Part shown: positions 14,844 through 20,464 of the stretch, in pieces
How positions within the stretch are numbered: position 1 is the stretch's first letter
How the letters are laid out: each line of letters starts with the position of its first letter
Origin: a virus
DNA: 43,220 bases
Strand: one strand, 5' to 3'
IMG/VR virus record: IMGVR_UViG_3300050014_000338
Coordinates: 1-43,220 of that record
Notes under the pieces: model-generated
What the model was told of the DNA's origin: nothing
Seen by the model: only the letters and a program-made list of their open reading frames with translations
Database searches by the model: none
Program-made: the position numbers and the translations under genes

Positions 14844-15205
14844 GACTAACTAGAATCAATCCCGTCAGCGCTAAGCGCCGCTCAAAGGGCGCCGTGCGCA
14901 TCGTCGGGGGCAGGGAAATCTGCTCTCAGTCGACGGCCGGCCGAGCTGAGTACCAAAGACGACGGGAACTGCGCTGGGATCTGGACCGGGGTATCTGCTG
15001 TCTTTGCGGACTCTTCGTCCCACTCGAGCAGGCCACCACAGAGCACCCCAACGGGCGTGGCATGGGAGGCAGCAAGCGCGATGACTCGGTGGAGGCTATT
15101 CGGGTCGCGCACTGGTTCGGGAACAACGCCAAGGGCTCGGTGAGCTACGAGCGGTACATGGAATTTCCGGAAGAAGTCAGGATCGCCAATTGCCAAGGTC
15201 TATGA
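14840..15205 (+). CDS. HNH endonuclease
   Basis: Start GTG 14840 chosen because it overlaps the previous TGA (GTGA) and follows AAGG. 121 residues. A CxxC knuckle (CCLCG, residues about 55-59) precedes the HNH core TTEHPNGRGMGGSKRDDSVE and AHWFGNNAKGS. The EH...N...H order and the RGMGGSKRDD loop are typical of small phage HNH nucleases that nick or cut DNA, for example in recombination or packaging. Here it lies in the replication/recombination operon rather than beside the terminase. Confidence 0.75.
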   Translation: MRLTRINPVSAKRRSKGAVRIVGGREICSQSTAGRAEYQRRRELRWDLDRGICCLCGLFVPLEQATTEHPNGRGMGGSKRDDSVEAIRVAHWFGNNAKGSVSYERYMEFPEEVRIANCQGL

Positions 15206-15519
15206 TCCCTAAAGCACTGAGCCCCGGCGAAGAAGCTTTTTGGTTACATTGCCGAGCCGAGAAGTTGGACCCTGTTCGGGAATATCTCTTCCATCCCACG
15301 AGAAAATGGCGTTTTGATTTCGCTTTCATCCCATCAAAAATAGCGGTTGAGGTTGAAGGACGCGGGCGGCATCAGAGCTTTGGTGGTTTCGAGGCTGATG
15401 CTCAAAAGTACAATGCCGCCGCTAAGTTGGGATGGACCGTTCTTCGATATACGCCGGCGATGGTGATGCGCGGAGAAGCGATCAACGATCTGATGGAGAT
15501 GCTAGGTCCCCATGTTTAG
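15202..15519 (+). CDS. PD-(D/E)XK/VSR-like nuclease
   Basis: Start ATG 15202 overlaps the HNH stop (ATGA); a TTG at 15190 is possible but lacks coupling. 105 residues with FHPTRKWRFDFAF...AVEVEGRGRHQSFGGFEADA then KYNAAAKLGWTVLRYTPAMV. This is the D...E-x-E-G core and strand-helix order of DUF559/VSR-like restriction-endonuclease folds. Asp in WRFDFAF and Glu in VEVEG are the likely metal ligands. Phage relatives serve as resolvase-like or recombination nucleases. It is the last gene of the early rightward operon and ends directly at a dispersed palindrome. Confidence 0.7.
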   Translation: MIPKALSPGEEAFWLHCRAEKLDPVREYLFHPTRKWRFDFAFIPSKIAVEVEGRGRHQSFGGFEADAQKYNAAAKLGWTVLRYTPAMVMRGEAINDLMEMLGPHV

Positions 15520-15707
15520 TGCAAGATCGCACCGGGCGGAATAACTACGATCCGATCTCCAGTTGAGTTCTGCTTTTGTAGGGCGCCAGTTCCCTTGGCA
15601 GCCTTGTATATTTGCCTACCCCTCTTGATCGATCGCCAATAACACCCAACACTTTCAGATGTGGCGAAAAACGACTTCTCATTGACTGGATATTTGTTTT
15701 TCTTCAT
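15516..15707 (-). CDS. Possible small leftward gene (63 aa)
   Basis: On the minus strand, AAAGGGAAAT precedes ATG at 15707; the product is basic (MKKNKYPVNEKSFFATSESV ... GRQIYKAAKGTGALQKQN ...) and could be a small DNA-binding protein. It converges on the rightward nuclease gene and its stop overlaps a dispersed palindrome. The composition is plausible, but there is no family match and no clear promoter. Confidence 0.35.
   Translation of the reverse strand: MKKNKYPVNEKSFFATSESVGCYWRSIKRGRQIYKAAKGTGALQKQNSTGDRIVVIPPGAILH
15519..15532 (+). promoter_or_regulatory. Dispersed palindromic site at operon end
   Basis: GTGCAAGATCGCAC starts on the last base of the nuclease gene stop codon. Upstream TTTA extends one arm. 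No promoter or terminator hairpin with a U-run is seen here, so a site at the end of an operon recalls transcription-blocking stoperators of some temperate phages. Confidence 0.6.
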
Positions 15708-15709
15708 AT

Positions 15710-16170
15710 TTCCCTTTCCGACGCGCTTTTGCTTTTAAACGGTCTTCGGGTGTTAGATTGTAAAAACTCCTAACCGTATTGCACCCTCTCGGGCGGTGTT
15801 TTACGCGCTCTCCCGGGACCCCCGCTTGAAGCCTTAACCGAGGACAGAGGCTTGAAACGGAGGGGCGATTGATGCTGCCGATTGACCTGTATAACGCCTG
15901 CGCTCGGGGCACCAGCCCCTCACGCCAGTTAAAGCGCCAGAGACGGTTTCAATCCTGCGTACGTTCCACCCGACACACCGAAGGTTTCAGCGTCCAACAT
16001 CCTCAGCCTATCCAATGGATTTAGGCTTTGGTCGGAATTAACGTCGATACCGGGCCACGCGTTCAGCCAACCTCGACGGCAGTCTTTCGGCTGCACAGCC
16101 CAGGCGCACAAAAGCGGAAACCTTGACGTGATGCAACGAATTGTCAGGGTTTTTTGCAATTTTGTTCCTG
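15710..16170. other. Gene-poor, hairpin-rich stretch; possible ncRNA
   Basis: No reading frame on either strand here has convincing start signals or protein character. Several hairpins are visible. At 15822-15860, CCG-TT-AAGCCT pairs with AGGCTT-AA-CGG around a 13-base loop. At 15906-15919, GGGGC pairs with GCCCC around ACCA. GCGCT/AGCGC and TAAC/GTTA pairings enclose the second hairpin. Minus-strand frames at 15679-15912 and 15929-16159 exist but have no ribosome sites. A structured RNA or degraded gene remnant are both possible. Confidence 0.35.
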
Positions 16171-16175
16171 GCCAC

Positions 16176-16205
16176 TTGCAACCTTATCACATAGTTTGGT
16201 ATCCT
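16176..16205 (+). promoter_or_regulatory. Candidate promoter for the 16321 gene
   Basis: TTGCAA (16176-16181), 18-base spacer, TATCCT (16200-16205): four of six matches in each box. It would give a leader of about 110 bases containing the hairpin at 16257-16290 before the gene at 16321. Confidence 0.35.
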
Positions 16206-16256
16206 ACAAGTGCGATTGATTCCTGGCCGTTTCAACGCGTTTTCCTTCTCGATGGC

Positions 16257-16290
16257 AAAACAGCTCCTTCCTCTCGGTTGGGGCTGTTTT
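16257..16290 (+). terminator. Terminator-like or attenuator hairpin
   Basis: AAAACAGCTCC (16257-16267) pairs with GGGGCTGTTTT (16280-16290), 11 bp with one G-T pair and a 12-base loop. The 3' arm ends in TTTT followed by GTTT, so it can terminate rightward; its A-run also allows leftward termination. It lies 30 bases before the small membrane protein gene and could act as an attenuator or insulator. Confidence 0.55.
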
Positions 16291-16320
16291 GTTTGCATCC
16301 AACTATTCGAGGTGCCTCAA

Positions 16321-16479
16321 ATGATCACGTTGATTATCGTTGTTCTAGTCTTGATGCTGTTCACAGATGGATTCCGCGCCCCTGAACCGCACTATCGCTA
16401 CGGGTACGGTGCCCTGGGCCTGATCCTGCTGATTCTTTTGTTCTGTATGTTGCTGGGCTTGCTTCCTGGCTTGAGGTAG
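16321..16479 (+). CDS. Small two-helix membrane protein (DUF3309-like)
   Basis: GAGGTG at 7 bases before ATG 16321; 52 residues. There are two hydrophobic segments (ITLIIVVLVLMLF and LGLILLILLFCMLLGLLPG) separated by a PHYRYGYG turn. This is the layout of the small DUF3309-type membrane proteins: hydrophobic N-terminus, aromatic/Gly turn, Leu/Ile-rich end. It is isolated on the plus strand between rightward and leftward operons, as a host-derived or accessory (moron) gene would be. A longer in-frame extension from 16210 has no ribosome site. Confidence 0.55.
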   Translation: MITLIIVVLVLMLFTDGFRAPEPHYRYGYGALGLILLILLFCMLLGLLPGLR

Positions 16480-16511
16480 GGCGCTGATCGTTGACCGGAC
16501 CGAGCGCCCTA
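16477..16511. repeat. Inverted repeat after the 16321 gene
   Basis: TAGGGCGCT (16477-16485) and AGCGCCCTA (16503-16511) form a perfect 9-bp stem with a 17-base loop, overlapping the stop codon and lying between convergent genes. There is no U-run on either side, so it may slow transcription from both directions without being a classical terminator. Confidence 0.45.
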
Positions 16512-16547
16512 GGTAGTGCGGAAGTGGAGCGAGGGTAGTGTTGCGGG

Positions 16548-16673
16548 TTAACTTATGAACCGATTGAAAATGTGGCGCAGGTCTCTGATTATCAAGGCGG
16601 CCCCTACCACGATCAAAACCACATAGCATGCCAAAAACAGAAAAGCTGCGATTTCGTGCGCCAAGTGAATCAT
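16548..16673 (-). CDS. Small single-pass membrane protein (41 aa)
   Basis: Minus strand. The start is set at 16673, where ATG overlaps the upstream stop (TGATG) and AAAGGA lies 8 bases before; a longer form from 16691 is possible. One membrane helix (AAFLFLACYVVLIVVGAALI) followed by a basic tail (RDLRHIFNRFIS). Last gene of the leftward operon. No family recognised. Confidence 0.5.
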   Translation of the reverse strand: MIHLAHEIAAFLFLACYVVLIVVGAALIIRDLRHIFNRFIS

Positions 16674-16858
16674 CAGAGAAGTCCTTTCCATTGCAGGATG
16701 TTGTAAAGCGGTTGGAATGTGGCGAGTAGAGCTACGGCAACGATGAACGCAAGCACGGTGATGATGGTCCACTCGTAGATCGAACGCCAGGGGGTTAAAA
16801 CGTAATAATGCAATAACGTTTCTAGCCAGGCCGGGCCTTCAGTGATGCGGTTGGTCAT
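16673..16858 (-). CDS. Small membrane protein (61 aa)
   Basis: ATG 16858 overlaps the upstream gene's stop, and the stop overlaps the downstream start. An amphipathic N-terminal segment (WLETLLHYYVLTPWRS) precedes one strong membrane helix (TIITVLAFIVAVALLATF). It belongs to a run of four tiny membrane proteins within a kilobase. Function unknown. Confidence 0.5.
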   Translation of the reverse strand: MTNRITEGPAWLETLLHYYVLTPWRSIYEWTIITVLAFIVAVALLATFQPLYNILQWKGLL

Positions 16859-17043
16859 GCGTAGACCTTCTCTCTTAGCGCATCCGCCTGCATCCCAAGT
16901 ACTGCCTGAGCTTCACGGCTCACGATCTTACGGTTGAGCACGGTTGCCAGGTTGAGTAAACCCTCTCGGTTCCCGCAATCGCACTGCATCGAGTTGATTC
17001 CCACGAGTCCACATTCGCACAGATAAGCGTTCTCGAGCCTCAT
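16855..17043 (-). CDS. Small cysteine-rich protein (62 aa)
   Basis: ATG 17043. Two C-x-C pairs (LCECG and CDCGN, about 12 residues apart, residues about 8-23) suggest one zinc site, followed by a helical region (LLNLATVLNRKIVSREAQAV). It overlaps both neighbours by four bases (translational coupling). No family recognised. Confidence 0.5.
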   Translation of the reverse strand: MRLENAYLCECGLVGINSMQCDCGNREGLLNLATVLNRKIVSREAQAVLGMQADALREKVYA

Positions 17044-17270
17044 GGCTTCTCCTGCGATTCCTGCTTTTTCCGCAACTCAGCCCGTTTGTGCCGGTCACGG
17101 CGCTTCTTTGATGCGGAGCGCTTCGGATCAGGCAGCGCTCTATGGACGTTAGCGATGGTATCTGTGAATCCATCGCGCCAAGGGGCAAGCTCGCCAGCGT
17201 AGTAATCGTCGGGCGAACCCTTGCAATCATTTGCAAGCCAATCGTCTTCTTGGTCATCAAAGAAACTCAT
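17040..17270 (-). CDS. Small charged protein (76 aa)
   Basis: ATG 17270. The N-terminal half is acidic (MSFFDDQEDDWLANDCKG) and the C-terminal half strongly basic (PKRSASKKRRDRHKRAELRK), a split-charge layout that could bind nucleic acid or ribosomal material. The four-base overlaps with both neighbours place it in the same leftward transcript. No family recognised. Confidence 0.5.
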   Translation of the reverse strand: MSFFDDQEDDWLANDCKGSPDDYYAGELAPWRDGFTDTIANVHRALPDPKRSASKKRRDRHKRAELRKKQESQEKP

Positions 17271-17428
17271 GGCCTCTCCTGGTCGTCGTAGAGTACGTTA
17301 TGGAGCCTCATGGCCCACTGTTCGCGGCGTTCGTTGATCCGTACGCGCCAGATGGCAAAGACAAGGAGCGCGTAGCCGATGGCGAGGAGGATGACCGCAT
17401 TCCACGGCCAGTGCATCATGGTTTCCAT
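17267..17428 (-). CDS. Small single-pass membrane protein (53 aa)
   Basis: ATG at 17428 (minus strand), stop TGA overlapping the next ATG at 17267-17270. The product has Trp/Met at the N-terminus, one membrane helix (NAVILLAIGYALLVFAIW) and a charged tail ending in YDDQERP. GGAGG lies upstream within the preceding gene's end. Function unknown. Confidence 0.5.
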   Translation of the reverse strand: METMMHWPWNAVILLAIGYALLVFAIWRVRINERREQWAMRLHNVLYDDQERP

Positions 17429-17523
17429 TTACGGCCTCCGATCATGGTTTCACGAGTGAGGATTGCGCCGATGATCAAGAGAGTCAAATCGGCAGGGATT
17501 GAGAGAATCAAGAGCAGACTCAT
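17416..17523 (-). CDS. Tiny membrane protein (35 aa)
   Basis: ATG 17523 overlaps the stop of the upstream gene (ATGA); stop at 17416-17418, overlapping the next gene by 13 bases. One hydrophobic stretch (LLLILSIPADLTLLIIGAIL) and a basic end (GGRKWKP). Supported by tight coupling on both sides rather than by similarity. Confidence 0.45.
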   Translation of the reverse strand: MSLLLILSIPADLTLLIIGAILTRETMIGGRKWKP

Positions 17524-17696
17524 TTGCGATTCCTTTCGTACTGTTCAAGAGCGTCGAGCTGCAGTTCACGGTAGCGTTCGGCTCGGCTTGCCAGGCGCTC
17601 ACGTTCCCGAGGCGGAGTGGATTTATTGCAGGACCAAACGTCGCAGCAGGCGGCGAAGAGGCCCAGGGATTCGATTTCCTCTTCGATGGCGGTCAT
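17520..17696 (-). CDS. Small Cys-containing helical protein (58 aa)
   Basis: Start ATG 17696 chosen for its AAAGGAG at six bases; a longer frame to 17747 has no ribosome site and would run into the palindrome. Features: acidic N-terminus (TAIEEEIESLGLFAACCDVW), a CC pair and single Cys, then an Arg/Glu-rich helix. It is the first gene of the lower leftward operon, with a near-perfect dispersed palindrome 38 bases upstream that probably controls it. Function unknown. Confidence 0.5.
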   Translation of the reverse strand: MTAIEEEIESLGLFAACCDVWSCNKSTPPRERERLASRAERYRELQLDALEQYERNRK

Positions 17697-17733
17697 AAGT
17701 TTCTCCTTTGAAACCCATTTCAATAGGTGTTTG

Positions 17734-17747
17734 GTGCAAGATTGCAC
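17734..17747 (-). promoter_or_regulatory. Dispersed palindrome upstream of leftward operon
   Basis: GTGCAAGATTGCAC, perfect 6+2+6, extended by TTTG/TAAA to nearly 22 bp of dyad symmetry (17730-17751). It lies between the excisionase-like gene and the 17696 start, the best placed operator of the set. Confidence 0.65.
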
Positions 17748-17797
17748 TAAAATACTTTCGTTACCCCACTCATAATGCCTGCTCTGTGTCCGGTGAG

Positions 17798-18082
17798 TTA
17801 TGGGTGCTCTGTGCAGTTAAGGTCCCCGCAGGTTGTACAGGCAAATTTACTAGGCGCATAAGGCCCGTCATTCGATGGCCGCTGTTCTGTGTCCGGCGAG
17901 AATAACCATTCACTTTTGAGTCGTTCCACCTCAGCCCAAGGGATTCGGTAGTCACGTCCTGCAGGACCGCCGAGTCGGTAAGCTTTGACTCTGCCGGCCT
18001 TTATCCAGTTCTTGACCGTGCCGGCGGAGCAGGAGAACTCTTTGGCCACTTGGGGGACGGTATAGTCGCGTTTGTCAGTCAT
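17798..18082 (-). CDS. Excisionase/MerR-like HTH protein (94 aa)
   Basis: ATG 18082 preceded by GGGAGGAG. Residues about 6-50 match the winged HTH_17/excisionase fold: YTVPQVAKEFSCSAGTVKNW, IKAGRVKAYRLGG and DYRIPWAEVERLK, the order helix-turn-helix, wing, closing helix. The C-terminal 35 residues hold a CxxC...C set (CTTCGDLNC) that may bind zinc. Such proteins act as directionality factors or small regulators. There is no integrase gene in the window, so a regulator role is as likely as excision. Confidence 0.65.
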   Translation of the reverse strand: MTDKRDYTVPQVAKEFSCSAGTVKNWIKAGRVKAYRLGGPAGRDYRIPWAEVERLKSEWLFSPDTEQRPSNDGPYAPSKFACTTCGDLNCTEHP

Positions 18083-18087
18083 TGTGG

Positions 18088-18705
18088 TTACTCCTCCCGA
18101 AGATGGTACGCGAGAATCTCAGCCTGTTTTTCCCGAGCAGCCCCAGCAGCAGCCCAAGCAGCAGCCCAAGCAGCAGCCCCAGCAGCATCCCGAGCAGCAT
18201 CCCCAGCAGCCCGAGCAGCAGCCCGAGCAGCATCCCGAGCAGCATCCCCAGCAGCCCAAGCAGCATCCCCAGCAGCATCCCGAGCAGCATCCCGAGCAGC
18301 AGCCCAAGCAGCATCCCCAGCAGCAGCCCAAGCAGCATCCCGAGCATCCCGAGCAGCATCCCCAGCAGCAGCCAACTCATCGCTGTTAATCCGCCCGTTG
18401 ACGTAGTCTCGCGCTGCTTTGATGGCCAGTTCTGGGCGTTTGTCGTCCGAGTATTTCCGCCAGATAGGCAAAACCTGTTCGGCAAAGTCGGCAGCCATAA
18501 GTCGAGCCACCTTGTCGCAATTCTCGGCTGTAGCCACCATCGCCCATAGGGTATCGTCAAGGCCGTTGATTTCAAGGACGGTCAAGATGTTAATTGGTGT
18601 ATCGTCGCCGTATTCCTCGCGTGATAGCGCCTTGCGGAGGAACTCGTAGCGCGATTTGCAAGCTGATGCTTTGCGCAGGAGTGCAAATGTGGTAGTTAGT
18701 TTCAC
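18088..18705 (-). CDS. Alanine-repeat protein, Imm5-like
   Basis: GTG start at 18705 with AAAGG at 7 bases. The N-terminal 110 residues (LEINGLDDTLWAMVATAENC, MAADFAEQVLPIWRKY..RPE, AIKAARDYVNGRI) follow the pattern of putative immunity proteins of the Imm5 type, including A-x-W and the acidic/Pro segment. Residues about 112-193 are an Ala-rich repeat (units such as DAARDAAGDAAWAA), encoded by an almost pure 9-15 bp DNA repeat. The end (EKQAEILAYHLRE) is helical. Phages carry such repeat proteins of unknown function. Assignment to Imm5 is from memory of the pattern. Confidence 0.55.
   Translation of the reverse strand: MKLTTTFALLRKASACKSRYEFLRKALSREEYGDDTPINILTVLEINGLDDTLWAMVATAENCDKVARLMAADFAEQVLPIWRKYSDDKRPELAIKAARDYVNGRINSDELAAAGDAARDARDAAWAAAGDAAWAAARDAARDAAGDAAWAAGDAARDAARAAARAAGDAARDAAGAAAWAAAWAAAGAAREKQAEILAYHLREE
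18132..18373. repeat. Short tandem repeat array inside the Imm5-like gene
   Basis: About 240 bp built from units of CCCAGCAGC, CCGAGCAGC and CCCAAGCAG-type, with occasional ATC insertions; all six frames are open for long stretches because the unit lacks stops. Unit lengths are multiples of three, so gains or losses would keep the frame of the alanine-rich segment. It is expected to be slippage-prone. Confidence 0.75.
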
Positions 18706-18746
18706 TTGTGAGCCTTTCCTCGTAAGTCGTTGATTACGTTAGACTG

Positions 18747-18760
18747 GTGCAAGATCGCAC
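18747..18760 (-). promoter_or_regulatory. Dispersed palindrome upstream of Imm5-like gene
   Basis: GTGCAAGATCGCAC with flanking CTGG/CTAA, 42 bases upstream (minus strand) of the GTG at 18705. A second site of the family lies about 37 bases farther upstream at 18797. Confidence 0.6.
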
Positions 18761-18765
18761 CTAAT

Positions 18766-18813
18766 TGCCCAGATAACGCGCTGGGCTCGCGGTTTAGTGG
18801 GATATTGCACTAA
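18766..18813 (-). repeat. 48-bp leader repeat, copy 1
   Basis: 44 of 48 bases identical to 19433-19480. Contains hairpin GCCCAG / CTGGGC (18767-18772 with 18781-18786) followed on the plus strand by the palindromic site at 18797. Two of the four differences between the copies are paired with each other in the hairpin (A-T here, G-C in copy 2), which is compensatory. Confidence 0.7.
18797..18810 (-). promoter_or_regulatory. Dispersed palindrome, GGG variant (copy 1)
   Basis: GTGGGATATTGCAC, with outer arms TTTAGTG / CACTAAA perfect over 7 bp. It overlaps the stop of the DUF551-like gene at 18810-18812 and lies upstream of the Imm5-like gene. Confidence 0.55.
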
Positions 18814-19229
18814 AGTGGCCCTACAATATCTTCCGCGCATTGGGCGCACAGGTAACAGGATGCATCATTGGGGAAGCGGGCCAGACCGATAGACGGCTCC
18901 CGCGTACCATCGGCGAGGCATTTATCGCACAAATTCATCGAAGCCTCTGCTGGAGATACAAACCCGTTGTGTGGCAGCGCGATAGACGTTTTCAGTTCTG
19001 TGACCTTACGTTGAGTTTCGGTCTGGTCTATGAGGGACTGCGGCGGATAGGGGAGTGCTGCCCAGTGAGTCACGCGCCACATAATCGGCCGGCAGGGGCG
19101 CTCCATTTCTGTATGCCATACGCCATCGGCAGAAATGAATGCGAGTCCGCCATAGACGAGTACGGTTTCACCTGGGGGCGGAACTTCATAATCCACATCG
19201 CGCCACTCGATGGTTTGCAGTCCATTCAT
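18810..19229 (-). CDS. DUF551-like protein with zinc-binding tail (139 aa)
   Basis: Start ATG 19229 overlaps the upstream stop (ATGA); the frame's longer extension is a shadow. Residues about 8-62 resemble DUF551, a small phage domain: IEWRDVDYEVPPPGETVLVY..., ending VTHWAALPYPP. The C-terminal half has CDKC and, 28 residues on, CYLCAQC (C-x2-C...C-x2-C-x2-C), probably a zinc ribbon. DUF551 proteins are common in phages, with no known activity. Confidence 0.6.
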   Translation of the reverse strand: MNGLQTIEWRDVDYEVPPPGETVLVYGGLAFISADGVWHTEMERPCRPIMWRVTHWAALPYPPQSLIDQTETQRKVTELKTSIALPHNGFVSPAEASMNLCDKCLADGTREPSIGLARFPNDASCYLCAQCAEDIVGPL

Positions 19230-19420
19230 GCGACCACCACTGTCTTCCCGGCTGCGTACATACCCTTGACGATGCAATCGGCGAGAATGAGCGACTCTTC
19301 CATGTTGAGTTTGCGTGTCCGAACCACATCGCGGATGATATCCCCTCGGCGAACCGACTCGGCATCCTTGTACTTGCGGGCGATCTTCAAAGCCAACTTG
19401 CTCACTTGATTCATTGTCAT
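19226..19420 (-). CDS. Small hypothetical protein (64 aa)
   Basis: ATG 19420 preceded by AGGAGAATGAAAA, the same ribosome-site sequence as at the 19750 gene. The product is basic and helical (VSKLALKIARKYKD, DIIRDVVRTRKLNMEESLIL). A hairpin and a palindromic site lie directly upstream (19433-19480). Function unknown. Confidence 0.55.
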   Translation of the reverse strand: MTMNQVSKLALKIARKYKDAESVRRGDIIRDVVRTRKLNMEESLILADCIVKGMYAAGKTVVVA

Positions 19421-19432
19421 TTTTCATTCTCC

Positions 19433-19480
19433 TGCCCGGATAACGCTCCGGGCTAGCGGTTTAGTGGGATATTGCACTAA
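19433..19480 (-). repeat. 48-bp leader repeat, copy 2
   Basis: Matches 18766-18813 at 44 of 48 bases. On the minus strand the hairpin GCCCGGA / TCCGGGC ends immediately before the AGGAG ribosome site of the 19420 gene, so it lies in the mRNA leader if transcription starts upstream. Confidence 0.7.
19464..19477 (-). promoter_or_regulatory. Dispersed palindrome, GGG variant (copy 2)
   Basis: GTGGGATATTGCAC, identical core to 18797-18810, 44 bases upstream of the 19420 start. Confidence 0.55.
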
Positions 19481-19504
19481 TTGCCGTGGTCGGAGCGGCG
19501 AAGG

Positions 19505-19750
19505 TTAAGCAAGTGCGGCGGATTGAGCATTAGCTATTGGAAATTCCCAAGTATCCTGGCAGTCGCGCCGCGCCATCACATCGAAGACGATAACGACTGT
19601 GGTTGTGTTGTCGTGGTCGACAGCGTGGCGATCCGCGTGATTCTTTGCCAGCTCAGAGGCTTTCTTGAGGCTGGTTGCGGTCTCGACCATGCCACAGCAC
19701 GAATCGCTGATTTGGTAACGGTCATGAACGGTAGTGAATTGTCTCGGCAT
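19505..19750 (-). CDS. Small hypothetical protein (81 aa)
   Basis: ATG 19750 with AAGGAGAATGAAAA upstream. Soluble, alpha/beta composition (FTTVHDRYQISDSCCGMVET, ASELAKNHADRHAVDHDN, TTTVVIVFDVMAR). A CC pair and a His/Asp cluster are the only distinctive residues. Its leader carries two small hairpins (CCGGGA/TCCCGG at 19782-19800 and CCGCTA/TAGCGG). No family recognised. Confidence 0.5.
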   Translation of the reverse strand: MPRQFTTVHDRYQISDSCCGMVETATSLKKASELAKNHADRHAVDHDNTTTVVIVFDVMARRDCQDTWEFPIANAQSAALA

Positions 19751-19863
19751 TTTTCATTCTCCTTACCGCTAGTAGCGGCTACCGGGATTACGGCTCCCGG
19801 CAGGCCGATTGATGCTACCTAGTCAAACAAGTAGTAGCCGAAAGCCGTCCGGCGCGGCTAAGG

Positions 19864-20064
19864 TTAGCTGGCCCGTGAAAGTATGACATACCTAACTACA
19901 GCGGCTTCCAACTCTGCTGCGCGGTCATCCCCAGCCAAAGGCCAACCCGTGCGGCGTAATGATCCCATAAGGGCATCCATCGCATTGTCGATTGCGTTCT
20001 TGAATCGTGCTGGCGCTTCTTCCCGCGCATCCAGATATTTACGTGCTTCAACTGTCAAGCTCAT
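19864..20064 (-). CDS. Small hypothetical protein (66 aa)
   Basis: Start ATG 20064 chosen because GGAGAATGAA precedes it; the ATG at 20076 would put that ribosome site inside the gene. A helical, charged protein (SLTVEARKYLDAREEAPARF ... DDRAAELEAAVVRYVILSR). First gene of the leftward operon, behind the promoter at 20107-20134. Function unknown. Confidence 0.5.
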   Translation of the reverse strand: MSLTVEARKYLDAREEAPARFKNAIDNAMDALMGSLRRTGWPLAGDDRAAELEAAVVRYVILSRAS

Positions 20065-20106
20065 TTCATTCTCCATAAGGCTGGTTGCCTTCTTGCTTAC
20101 ATATCC

Positions 20107-20134
20107 ACACTAACACACGATACCGTCATGTCAA
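20107..20134 (-). promoter_or_regulatory. Leftward promoter
   Basis: On the minus strand: TTGACA (perfect -35, plus-strand 20129-20134), 16-base spacer, TAGTGT (20107-20112). It points at the 20064 gene with a leader of about 35 bases and probably drives the upper leftward operon. Confidence 0.5.
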
Positions 20135-20429
20135 GTAAATTCGACAATACCGCACAACACTTTAGTAATACGTCAACAGAGCACTATGCAGGGCGGAGGA
20201 GAGGGCTCTTTCCCTTCCCCCGCTCTCGTTCTCGTGCTCTGATGCTTTTGCGGCGGCGCGTTGAAAGCAGGGCAGATGCGCGCGGGGTGCCGGCGGCTGC
20301 GGGAGAACGGCGGGACTTGTCCGAGGAGGCGGGGCGGGGTGGCTTGGACGTCCCGACGGTGCATGGTCGAAAAAATGGGAATCTAAAGTTCTCGCTAATA
20401 ATAAACAACGAAAATAATAATAAAATAGC
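20135..20429. other. Divergent intergenic region without a gene
   Basis: No supported gene on either strand. It starts with a G/C-rich block (20190-20370) that has strand asymmetry and open but unconvincing frames, then a sharply A/T-rich tract (20380-20430) with AATAATAA-type motifs. The GC-rich/AT-rich junction between divergent promoters is a candidate replication origin or regulatory hub, but no iteron set or DnaA boxes were recognised. Confidence 0.4.
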
Positions 20430-20457
20430 TTGACATTGGACCCCACTAATAATAAAC
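20395..20457. repeat. 12-bp direct repeats at the rightward promoter
   Basis: CTAATAATAAAC occurs exactly at 20395-20406 and 20446-20457, 51 bp apart. The second copy contains most of the -10 box of the promoter for 20465, so a protein binding the repeat would block or aid that promoter. Confidence 0.55.
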
Positions 20458-20458
20458 T
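20430..20458 (+). promoter_or_regulatory. Rightward promoter (leaderless layout)
   Basis: TTGACA (20430-20435), exact 17-base spacer, TAAACT (20453-20458), then six bases to ATG 20465, with no Shine-Dalgarno. Same geometry as at 4754-4789. It serves the 20465 operon that includes the XRE regulator gene. Confidence 0.6.
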
Positions 20459-20464
20459 TCATTC

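Noticed and set aside
15779-15785. TATTGCACC half-site
   Set aside because: Only one arm of the palindrome is present.
15679-15912. Minus-strand frame ending in a basic, protein-like segment
   Set aside because: No start signal, and its upper part overlaps the strongest hairpin of the gap; kept only as part of the gene-poor region.
15948-15957. GTTTCAATCC, a typical CRISPR repeat ending
   Set aside because: It occurs only once; there are no regularly spaced repeats or cas genes, so it is chance.
15929-16159. Minus-strand frame in the gap region
   Set aside because: Plausible length but no ribosome site and no recognisable domain; the sequence is better explained as structured non-coding DNA or a remnant.
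18072-18549. Long Gln/Pro- and Ser/Pro-rich frames on the plus strand
   Set aside because: They are mirror frames of the alanine-repeat gene; the repeat unit lacks stops in all frames. No ribosome sites.
20128-20433. Plus-strand 101-codon frame in the divergent region
   Set aside because: It runs through the promoter region and GC-rich block with low-complexity Arg/Gly composition and no ribosome site.
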